A stretch of DNA of 35,398 nt from NCBI GenBank assembly GCA_913777515.1, contig CAJYSL010000443.1, positions 1 to 35,398 on the forward strand, given 5' to 3'. Source of the DNA: an uncultured Mucilaginibacter sp. GTDB lineage: Bacteria > Bacteroidota > Bacteroidia > Sphingobacteriales > Sphingobacteriaceae. Shown here one piece after another: positions 27,862-35,398 of this stretch. The translations under genes and the position numbers were made by a program. The notes beneath the pieces are model-generated. The model ran no database searches. It was not told the DNA's origin and was given only the letters and a program-made list of their open reading frames with translations. Positions within the stretch are counted from its first letter, which is position 1. Each line of letters begins with the position of its first letter.

Positions 27862-27939
27862 TTAAGATAAATATAAGATAAGCGCAATCAGAACAATGTT
27901 CAGGGATATGGAAAAGATAAGTAGTAGTTTTTTATTCAT
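27862..27939 (-). CDS. Candidate 25-aa single-TM micro-protein
   Basis: MNKKLLLIFSISLNIVLIALILYLS*; TATATTTG (-7-like) at 27963-27970, 23 nt upstream. Too short for the ORF track. Confidence 0.4.
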   Translation of the reverse strand: MNKKLLLIFSISLNIVLIALILYLS

Positions 27940-28073
27940 AATCAGCGTTTAGCATCGGTTAGCAAATATACACTTTGTAATATTTCAACTTATTAAAACT
28001 ACAAAGAATATTTATTGTATTTAATACGATCAACGCATCTGTTTTACGTAGGTGGTTGATTTAAAGTTTTGGT

Positions 28074-28105
28074 GAGCCGGTGCAATGCCCGGCTCTCTTA
28101 TTTTT
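28074..28105 (+). terminator. Terminator-like hairpin with no annotated upstream gene
   Basis: GAGCCGG-TGCAATGC-CCGGCTC followed by TCTTATTTTT. Confidence 0.5.
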
Positions 28106-28144
28106 GATGATCCGGACGGTTAATATTGTTAAACAGACTTAGAC

Positions 28145-28339
28145 ATGCAAGCATATGCCAAACTTCTGCACAAGAGGGACGAGCTTATAAAGGTGATTGA
28201 TCTGCTCATTGTTTATCTGAGAAAAAAAGCAGCTGAAGGCGGAAAGATTTATGAGCCTATGCAATACCTTTTAGATTGCAGGGCACAATTAATTGTGATT
28301 AAGTCCCAAATTAATGTTCTTTTATTTGGTGATTCGTAA
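28145..28339 (+). CDS. Small hypothetical protein (64 aa)
   Basis: MQAYAKLLHKRDELIKVIDLLIVYLRKKAAEGGKIYEPMQYLLDCRAQLIVIKSQINVLL: plausible helical protein. Confidence 0.55.
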   Translation: MQAYAKLLHKRDELIKVIDLLIVYLRKKAAEGGKIYEPMQYLLDCRAQLIVIKSQINVLLFGDS

Positions 28340-28480
28340 AAGACGTTTTAGTATTTTAACGTAATAATGGTATGCTCAAATGTTTTTTTCAAAACAATAA
28401 GCCGACAGCAAACTTAATTCTATAATTTTTATCGTATTGACCTAAATAAATGGCTCTCAACTATTACGGTACAATAAAGT

Positions 28481-28813
28481 ATGTTTGAAGGAGTAACCAT
28501 AGCACAGTCCATAAATAACCCACTACGCGACACCATTACCGATGATGAAAGCGGACTGAGCATGGAAGTGGTAAACATGAGCAAGGAAATGTTTACACCC
28601 ACTACTCATATGGAACCGTTTGAGTTTGGTTTTTTCGTCAGTTTTACCAATAACCCACTCCATAAGTACAGCGGTATTTACTTTATTCTCGGTTCTGTTT
28701 CAGAAGGGTTTAATATCAACATGCAAGACATTATCACTGTTGCGCACTATTACTGCAACCTCAGGCAACTCCCGCAACCGCAGGGTATAACGCCCGTAAA
28801 CAATATGCATTGA
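28481..28813 (+). CDS. Hypothetical protein (110 aa)
   Basis: Complete ORF with protein-like composition; no family recognised. Confidence 0.5.
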   Translation: MFEGVTIAQSINNPLRDTITDDESGLSMEVVNMSKEMFTPTTHMEPFEFGFFVSFTNNPLHKYSGIYFILGSVSEGFNINMQDIITVAHYYCNLRQLPQPQGITPVNNMH

Positions 28814-29056
28814 CCCTCGCTTAAAGCTTTTACAGTTAGATATAGCACTAAACGCCAAGATGGACTGCATAACGTTAAAGTAGGGCAGGGCTAAGAATGA
28901 TTAACTCCTTTTTTTGCTTTTAAATTTGAAAGGGTGGGATTTGGGATTCTATGCGCCCATTCAGGAAACTCGAACCAATCTTTTTTACTCAGTACACGTA
29001 CAAGCTTTTTTAAGCTTTAATATTTCGACGATCCAATTTAACAACTCCTCAGTGCT

Positions 29057-29776
29057 ATGAACAACTACTTCATCACTCAAAAACCTTACTCCATCTACCA
29101 CCGCAAGGAGTCAAAGGCTATTGGTTTGGTTAATAAAGCGCTCAGGCGTTTTAAAACCGGGCTACATATAAAGCACCTGGATGTAACTGTTGACATGAAC
29201 ACCGTTGAACAGCGCATTAATTACTATCACCTGCTCGATTCGGTGATTGCTCACAACGTTCCCGGCCAGGTGGTTGAGTTGGGTAGTTTTACAGGGCAAT
29301 GCGCCCTGTTGTTTCAAAAAGTGATTGAACAAACCGGTTCTGATAAAGAACTGCACTTGTTCGACAGCTTTCACATTCCGTTCGCGTTTAAAGGCAACGT
29401 TGAAGAAGAATTAAAAGAAAACTTTAAACGTGCCGGTCTCAAGCAGCCCATCATCCATAAAGGCGACTTTAAAGAGACGCTTCCAGGTGAGTTGCCTAAC
29501 GAAGTTGCCTTTTTACACATTGACTGCGGTTTTGGCGGCGACCAGTTTGCTCATCGCGACGTACTGCTTCATTGTTTAGAAAGCGTTTATCCCCGAATGG
29601 CCAAAAACTCAGTTTGCGTATTGATGGATTACTACGACCCGGCAGAAAACCCGGTGGGTTTGGATATCAACCCCGGCGTAAAACTGGCTTTTGATATTTT
29701 CTTTAAGGATAAGCCGGAAAAGATTGTGGCCTTGTTTGGTGAGATGTATAACCACGCATTTTTTAGGAAGGTTTGA
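29057..29776 (+). CDS. TylF/MycF-like class I SAM-dependent methyltransferase
   Basis: VVELGSFTGQCALLFQKVI, LHLFDSFHIPF, VAFLHIDCGFGGDQFAHRDVLLHCLESVYPRMAKNSVCVLMDYYDP. Confidence 0.85.
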   Translation: MNNYFITQKPYSIYHRKESKAIGLVNKALRRFKTGLHIKHLDVTVDMNTVEQRINYYHLLDSVIAHNVPGQVVELGSFTGQCALLFQKVIEQTGSDKELHLFDSFHIPFAFKGNVEEELKENFKRAGLKQPIIHKGDFKETLPGELPNEVAFLHIDCGFGGDQFAHRDVLLHCLESVYPRMAKNSVCVLMDYYDPAENPVGLDINPGVKLAFDIFFKDKPEKIVALFGEMYNHAFFRKV

Positions 29777-29903
29777 GTATTATAATCCTAACGATAATGT
29801 GCTGCGTGAGCCATCCGAAGGCCATGTTAGTCAGGTGATGTCAGCTTTTAATTGACGATACTAATCTTGAGACTGATGTGGCGCCAATCAAAATTGGCAA
29901 TAA

Positions 29904-30131
29904 CTAAGTCAGAAATACAATAATCGCTGCAGATATATACCAGCCTAAATGCTTGGTTTTGTATCCCATAAAAGCACATAATCCAAAGTGGCTAAAAAGT
30001 GTGATGTCTGAATATAGTTTACTATTGTCGAATGCAGGCATCAGTTCTGAGTAGAGGTAAATAATTCCAAGGTTTAAACCAACAATAATTAAGGTTTCGA
30101 TAATTTCTTTTGCTCCGCGATGACCTTTCAT
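29904..30131 (-). CDS. Small membrane protein (paralogue A)
   Basis: 75 aa, about 2-3 TM; aligns with the neighbouring 30227-30490 protein in its C-terminal half. Confidence 0.6.
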   Translation of the reverse strand: MKGHRGAKEIIETLIIVGLNLGIIYLYSELMPAFDNSKLYSDITLFSHFGLCAFMGYKTKHLGWYISAAIIVFLT

Positions 30132-30226
30132 GGTACGGCTAACATACCGAAAAAAGTCAACATCAATTACAAATCCAGAAATAGGTTACAGCCTGAAGGT
30201 TAGCACCACTCAGAATGATGTCAATT

Positions 30227-30490
30227 TCAATACCCATACAACAAAAACATGGCAGGAAGCAGAACAATCACTGCTGAAAGCCACCAGCCGTCTTTCTTAG
30301 TTTGGTTGGCGATAAGCAAGCACATTAAAAGGTGAGAAAAGATTAAGAAATAGCTTGCGTATTTTGGCCACCTGTAAAGGAAAATAACATAATCGTAAAC
30401 TATGATGGCCAATAGGTTGCACGCTGCGATGGCCAAGTCTTTATACTGGCTTTTCCTGATATCTATTTGTTCTTGTTGTGAATCCTGCAT
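30227..30490 (-). CDS. Small membrane protein (paralogue B)
   Basis: 87 aa; FSHLLMCLLIANQTKKDGWWLSAVIVL parallels FSHFGLCAFMGYKTKHLGWYISAAIIV. Confidence 0.6.
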   Translation of the reverse strand: MQDSQQEQIDIRKSQYKDLAIAACNLLAIIVYDYVIFLYRWPKYASYFLIFSHLLMCLLIANQTKKDGWWLSAVIVLLPAMFLLYGY

Positions 30491-30753
30491 GGTCAGAAAA
30501 GGTTAAGTGTATAGACACATTGTACGATGATTGGATTAGATTGTTTTCGCCCTTTCAGATGATATTAAATGCGAACTATTTTCCAAGAGCCAACAGGTAT
30601 CATTAACAGGCCAGTCCGAAGCCTTATTATCCATTATACCAATCCCCCTTGATCCTACAGCTCACCGCAATGTCCTGATATAAACAACTTTGATTGATAT
30701 CGTATCCCGTTCAGCGAATTTACTGTTACGCATGAATTAAAGTTTCATTTACA

Positions 30754-32289
30754 TCAATTCTTTTCCATCCATTGATATATCGCATTGGTCCAACCAAAGC
30801 CATCCTGGTTAGGGTATTCTCCACCGCCTGCCGGCAAATCAATATCTACCACATTGTACTTTTCCATCATCTTACCCGCTTGTTTAAAAACTCTATCATT
30901 CAAACTCATCCATCGGGCTTTCAGTTCTTCTGCGGTATCATTAAAATTATAGTTGCGAAGCGCTACATAGGTTAGGTATTGGAGAGGAGCCCAGCCGTTG
31001 GGAAAGTCCCATTGCTGACCACTCTCGTGCGTAGATGAAACGACGCCGCCTTTTTTCAAAAAGCTTTTCTTGATATGCTCATGAACGTGATTGGCCTGTT
31101 CGTCCGTCGCAATGTTAAAAACTAGCGGAAATACGCCGGCCAAAGACATTATTGCAGTCGATTCATTCGAAGCGGTATTATAATCCATGAAAAATTGCTT
31201 ATCCTCATTCCAGCAATATTTGATGATGGCGTTTTTTCGCATTTCCGCTTTTTGAAGGTAATGGCTGGAAGGTTCGGGAAATGCACTGTAATTGTATGCT
31301 TTCGATAGCGTGATTTCGAGTTCGTATAAAAGGCAGTTCAAATCCACCGGAATAATGTCGGTTGTTTGAATAGTTTCCATGCGGTCGGCGTCTTTAAACC
31401 ACCGGCATGAAAAGTCCCAGCCAGATTCGCAAGCTGCCCTGATATGCCGGTAAAGCGTTCCGGGCTCCAGGCCGACTGCGGCAGATTGATGAGCCATTTC
31501 CACATCTTCATGATAAGATTCGGGGCGAGGGGCAGGAAGATCGTCCCAATAGCGGTTTAAAATGCTGCCGTCCGGTAATAAAGCTACTCTTCGAAAACTG
31601 GTTTCTCTGTCGGAAAGATGGAAATATCCGTCCATCCAATAATTGTATTCTTTTTGCAAGTGCGGGAGATACTTAGCAAATACTTCCGGCCCGTCAATTT
31701 CGGCAAGCAGGCATACCATCGGAGCAAAAAAAGGAGGTTGCGAGCGGGTAAGGAAATAACTGCGGTTTGCATTCGGAATATGGCCGTATATATCGATCAA
31801 ATAAGCAAAATTATCGACCATGTTTCTGATCAGGTCATGTTTCACGGCAGTTTGTAAACCCAACATGGTAAAGTAACTATCCCAATAATATAAGCCCCTA
31901 AACCTGCCTCCCGGAACAATATAAGCATGCGGAACAGGCAGCATGGACGAATTTGGCTCCGTAGTTCGCGTTAACAATGGCCAAAGCCGATTGATATGTG
32001 CGATGGTAGGTAGCGACTGGTTACTGGTATACTCAGTTTTTATAGGCTCCGGAATATAAAAATAGGTAGCTACAAACTCAGCCAGATTAAAATCCTCGTG
32101 ATGTTTTTCAATTTCATATAAGTTCAAGATTTCTTCGGGAGCACGTTTGGGGTAGCAGTCGGCAAAAGTGATGGAATCAGAAAAAACACGCTGCATCTGC
32201 ACGTCGTGGAATAACGGGCCGAATAACTGATCTGGTGGTAAAATAGCAGGAACTACACTGTATATATGAGAGCGCTCAATAGATTTCAT
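30754..32289 (-). CDS. treF: Trehalase (GH37), probably cytoplasmic
   Basis: GH37 signatures VPGGRFRGLYYWDSYF and QQWDFPNGWAPLQYL; HINRLWPLLTR; no obvious signal peptide. Confidence 0.93.
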   Translation of the reverse strand: MKSIERSHIYSVVPAILPPDQLFGPLFHDVQMQRVFSDSITFADCYPKRAPEEILNLYEIEKHHEDFNLAEFVATYFYIPEPIKTEYTSNQSLPTIAHINRLWPLLTRTTEPNSSMLPVPHAYIVPGGRFRGLYYWDSYFTMLGLQTAVKHDLIRNMVDNFAYLIDIYGHIPNANRSYFLTRSQPPFFAPMVCLLAEIDGPEVFAKYLPHLQKEYNYWMDGYFHLSDRETSFRRVALLPDGSILNRYWDDLPAPRPESYHEDVEMAHQSAAVGLEPGTLYRHIRAACESGWDFSCRWFKDADRMETIQTTDIIPVDLNCLLYELEITLSKAYNYSAFPEPSSHYLQKAEMRKNAIIKYCWNEDKQFFMDYNTASNESTAIMSLAGVFPLVFNIATDEQANHVHEHIKKSFLKKGGVVSSTHESGQQWDFPNGWAPLQYLTYVALRNYNFNDTAEELKARWMSLNDRVFKQAGKMMEKYNVVDIDLPAGGGEYPNQDGFGWTNAIYQWMEKN

Positions 32290-32653
32290 TTCTTATAATT
32301 TCGCTATTAACACAATGCCGGCTTTTATGTTAGCTATTTTTCGGTGAAATGCTTTCGTTTTGCTCTTATCAGTTGGCATAAAGTGTTCTTCCAAATTTAA
32401 CTCACATCAGGAACCAGTAAAAAGTAGACGAATGAAAGTCTGCCCATCTTAGAGTCGCTGCGCGTGGCAGCGAAAGGAAAGCCTTGCGGGAACGTTAGGT
32501 ATGGCAATCTTGCAACGCAGTCAAAGTTTGCAGGGTTTGGTAAAAAATTAGGATTAATAGCGGTATCCATCAGCAGAAGATTTAACTTATAACCCTGACA
32601 CGATGGATGCCGTATTTTAGACGCGTTCGCTCAATACGATGTACTCAACTTAT

Positions 32654-32740
32654 GGTTGGTGTTTTATTTTAAACTTGCGCGAAAGACAAAGCGGCAAATA
32701 AGAAAATAAGGTTGGTGACAACACCAACCTTAGGCTGGAA
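32654..32740. repeat. Palindromic repeat element, copy 1 (degenerate left arm)
   Basis: Shares ACAAAGCGGCAAATAAGAAAATAAGGTTGGTGACAACACCAACCTTAGGCTGGAA-type sequence with copy 2 (near-identical over ~52 bp). Confidence 0.85.
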
Positions 32741-32863
32741 TGATGGCGAGGCCATCAACACGTAATTAATTGAACTCAAATGTATGTTAAAAGGGTATTA
32801 ACGTGCTAAAGTATCAAAAATACCAAAAATCATTGCTATTCGAGCGACTGCCTTTTATAGGTT

Positions 32864-33616
32864 TCATTCGTTAAGTTTGCTCTGCATAACATTGGTTACC
32901 TCAGGTACTGGCATTCCAGATGCCTTGATTGTCTTAGATTGTTTTAAGTCAAGGAAAATGCTGTTTTTGATTAGATATTCAGGAGTAAGTGACGCGACTT
33001 CGTCATTCAAGCCAATCCACGCTTTGTTTAAACCTTCCTCAATATATTGATTAACCTTTAAAAGCAAAGTTGCAAAGTCATCGCAAAGTGTTCTTATTGA
33101 TGTTCTATATGTTAAATTGTCGCTTAAGGTATAATTGACTTCATCTGTATCTGCGTCTATCCACCAATTCATGCTAACAGGATTTATTTCATATAGACCA
33201 ACTTCGCCATGGGCGACGTATTTATGTCTTAAATCCATAATAATTGAGTGTAGGTCTTTCAAGTTATCGTCACAGTATTTTAATGCTTTACGCAACTCTA
33301 GGCTTCTCCTTTTTTCTGCTTTTGTAAAGCATTTGCCATACGTTACAACTGCATAGAATGACAGGCTTTGTTCAATCAGGGCATACTCGTCTTCGGGTAA
33401 GGTTTTTATTTTCTGTACACACTGAAATGCTGTATCAATATCTTTCGACAAAAACTTCCAATCTGAATACTGCTTTGCTTTATGTGATTTTATAATACAT
33501 GTAGGGATCTGAACACCGCCTGCATAAGCAACTTTGACTAAACCAACATCAGGTATATCAATAACCTCAAATAGCCTTCCGTTTGACTCCATAATATAAA
33601 GATAAGTACTAGACAC
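32864..33616 (-). CDS. Hypothetical protein with a candidate HEPN-like RHKYVAH motif
   Basis: 250 aa helical-looking protein; SIIMDLRHKYVAHGE at 33209-33229 fits Rx4-6H. Alternative start MESNGRLF 24 nt downstream. Confidence 0.6.
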   Translation of the reverse strand: MSSTYLYIMESNGRLFEVIDIPDVGLVKVAYAGGVQIPTCIIKSHKAKQYSDWKFLSKDIDTAFQCVQKIKTLPEDEYALIEQSLSFYAVVTYGKCFTKAEKRRSLELRKALKYCDDNLKDLHSIIMDLRHKYVAHGEVGLYEINPVSMNWWIDADTDEVNYTLSDNLTYRTSIRTLCDDFATLLLKVNQYIEEGLNKAWIGLNDEVASLTPEYLIKNSIFLDLKQSKTIKASGMPVPEVTNVMQSKLNE

Positions 33617-33909
33617 AGAACGTAAACAAATTAAAGCTTTTAATTATTTACACGTTGCCAGTTTCTTGCCTTAATCATTAGGGTGCAAGAAATCGGGCTC
33701 TGGCTTCTTCTCATGGATGTGATAAGGGAAAACGCTTTCTTTGTCGTTGCATCTAGTAATTGTAAAAATGCAAAATATTTTATGTTGCGCTTGGTTGCAG
33801 TTGATTTAATGGTTTTGATAGCGCGGTTCGCCATGATTTTGCAGTTTTCTTGAAACTTATTCGCACTATTCTATTTTGCTTTATACTATGGCATAAATTA
33901 TAACCCTTT

Positions 33910-34004
33910 AGCCTAAGGTTGGTGTTGTCAACAACCTTGCGCCTGACAGGCAAAGCGGCAAATAAGAAAATAAGGTTGGTGACAACACCAACCTTAGGCT
34001 GGAA
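33910..34004. repeat. Palindromic repeat element, copy 2, with perfect 21-bp terminal inverted repeats
   Basis: AGCCTAAGGTTGGTGTTGTCA (33910-33930) is the exact reverse complement of TGACAACACCAACCTTAGGCT (33980-34000). Confidence 0.9.
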
Positions 34005-34015
34005 CTTTATTATCC

Positions 34016-34270
34016 TCAAGGTTGAGGGTCATTTTCCGGTGAATAATAAGCCGGAATAACTCGGGCAATAGTACCAATTATTTCTTCATCCAATGGTTTA
34101 ATGCTTTGTTGTTGTCAAACTGCTTTATCATCTCTAAGGATAAAGTCTCCAGGTAAGCGCTGTTCAGAAAGAAACATGTAAAGGTCTCTGGAAAGCCAAA
34201 TCGCGCACATTAAAGGATAGATGCCGACAGCGTCACATAAGTAATAATTTAATTCTAAGTTTATAAACGC
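34016..34270 (-). pseudogene. Degraded ORF remnant of unknown family
   Basis: Reverse strand reads AFINLELNYYLCDAVGIYPLMCAIWLSRDLYMFLSEQRLPGDFILRDDKAV*QQQSIKPLDEEIIGTIARVIPAYYSPENDPQP*: protein-like text broken by one in-frame TGA (34115-34117). Confidence 0.45.
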
Positions 34271-34280
34271 CTACAAGACT

Positions 34281-34676
34281 TTATAATAAACTATACTTCT
34301 TTAACCATTTTTGTAAGTCTTTCTCAAATTTCTCTAAGTCGAAAGACTCAAGCTTGTACTTGGCAATTATGGGTGGGAGTTCTCTAAAGAGTCGCTGTGA
34401 TACTAACCGATTACGCTCGGTCTGCTCTAATTCTTTGAATTGATTTAAATTTAGCATAATGTCCAAATAAAGTGTCTTCTCCTTTTTCGAAAACCGGATA
34501 CGTTGATTAAAATTATAATCCGGATTCCGGCACATAAGTATTACAACAATTTCATCCAGCGAGCTTCCATATTCTTTTTTCTCAAAGTATAGCTTAAACC
34601 CTTTATCGGAAAAGTTAGACAGAACTTTATCAAGTTTTGCTTCCCAATCTGCATCGTATAAAATTTTAAAATTCAT
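34281..34676 (-). CDS. Hypothetical protein (131 aa)
   Basis: Complete ORF with protein-like composition; family not recognised. Confidence 0.6.
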   Translation of the reverse strand: MNFKILYDADWEAKLDKVLSNFSDKGFKLYFEKKEYGSSLDEIVVILMCRNPDYNFNQRIRFSKKEKTLYLDIMLNLNQFKELEQTERNRLVSQRLFRELPPIIAKYKLESFDLEKFEKDLQKWLKKYSLL

Positions 34677-35235
34677 CTTATTTTTTCATTCTCGTGCAAT
34701 CATTGGGAGCATTGGGTATTTAGTAATGCATGGAAAAATGCCAGTACTCTTTTGTTTTAGCGATACATCTCGAAGATGAGGCAAGGTTCCGTTTTGTTGG
34801 TTCTAATGTGATTCCAAACTTAAGCCAATAGTTGTCGATTGAAAGTCTGGCTAGTAAAATGCAATGTACAAAAGATTATTTAACCTAATCTTAATTTAAG
34901 ATGTGTAACTCTTTAAAGGCCTTAAGTCGTTTCAGAGCTTCAAATCCCATTTGGGCAGAAACATACCACCACAAGCCGTTCCTTTGCAATGATATATTTT
35001 TGTCTTGGTCTGCTTCTCTTCCAGCGACCAACGGGAGAGAAGCAATTTTCACACGGGTTGCCGTAGAGTTTTGTGGAATAAAAACACAAACTTGCTTCTT
35101 ATCAACGACAAGCAGTAACAGCCGACGATCAAAGAGATAAAAGCATTTCCTTTTAGGGGTCAAACAACCAAAATTTGACAGACGGCCGCTGTCAAGGAAA
35201 TACGGAATAATTAAAAACCCAATCACCTCAAACTC

Positions 35236-35269
35236 AAAAAGCCTCAGATTATACAATCTGAGGCTTTTT
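35236..35269 (-). terminator. Rho-independent terminator of tRNA-Ser
   Basis: Perfect 15-bp stem AAAAAGCCTCAGATT/AATCTGAGGCTTTTT with 4-nt loop, just downstream of the tRNA on the - strand. Confidence 0.88.
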
Positions 35270-35277
35270 AACTTTTG

Positions 35278-35362
35278 CGGAGAGTTAGGGATTCGAACCC
35301 CAGGACCTGTTACAGTCAACAGTTTTCAAGACTGCCGCAATCGACCACTCTGCCAACTCTCC
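35278..35362 (-). tRNA. tRNA-Ser (anticodon UGA)
   Basis: Reverse strand GGAGAGTTGGCAGAGTGGTCGATTGCGGCAGTCTTGAAAACTGTTGACTGTAACAGGTCCTGGGGTTCGAATCCCTAACTCTCCG: acceptor pairing GGAGAGT/ACTCTCC, long variable arm, GTTCGAATC T-loop, anticodon loop CTTGAAA. Confidence 0.96.
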
Positions 35363-35398
35363 GGGGACAAAAGTACAAATCCGGACTGAATTGCCAAA

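Noticed and set aside
33640-34019. Two - strand ORFs (64 and 79 aa) across the palindromic repeat
   Set aside because: They overlap each other and run through the repeat element; composition not protein-like.
34891-35319. 142-aa ORF in the track (- strand)
   Set aside because: Its N-terminus reads through tRNA-Ser and the perfect tRNA terminator; the C-terminal text (KCFYLFDRRLLLLVV...) might be a remnant but I could not support a family.

Overview
Bacteroidota-type chromosomal window (probably Sphingobacteriaceae/Mucilaginibacter-like, judged from gene families and TAnnTTTG-type -7 boxes; this taxonomic call is inference). Left to right it contains: the 5' part of a proline-catabolic P5C dehydrogenase (- strand, runs off the left edge); a TlpA-like thioredoxin; a degraded glycoside-hydrolase-like remnant; an alpha/beta-hydrolase, membrane and secreted-protein trio; a histidine kinase/NarL regulator operon; two tandem TerD paralogues; a complete type I restriction-modification locus (hsdR, tyrosine recombinase, inverted silent hsdS', hsdS, hsdM); a DMT transporter; an OmpR-type two-component system beside a TonB-dependent-receptor-like protein; a bacterial Thg1-like gene overlapping a small P-loop kinase; a TylF-like methyltransferase; a trehalase; and an AT-rich, decayed accessory region ending at tRNA-Ser(UGA). 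The strongest signal is the hsdS locus. Two convergent hsdS reading frames share a 65-bp inverted repeat at their 5' ends (59/65 identical), a perfect 20-bp inverted repeat in the central spacer and a palindromic shared 3' end. The second copy has no start codon of its own, and a site-specific recombinase lies beside the repeats. This is the architecture of a DNA-inversion, phase-variable specificity switch. Secondary signals are the Thg1/kinase pair (possible RNA repair), a candidate HEPN-like gene lying between two ~88-bp palindromic repeat elements, a 25-codon membrane micro-ORF, and two stop-interrupted gene remnants. All calls come from reading the sequence; no database search was run.
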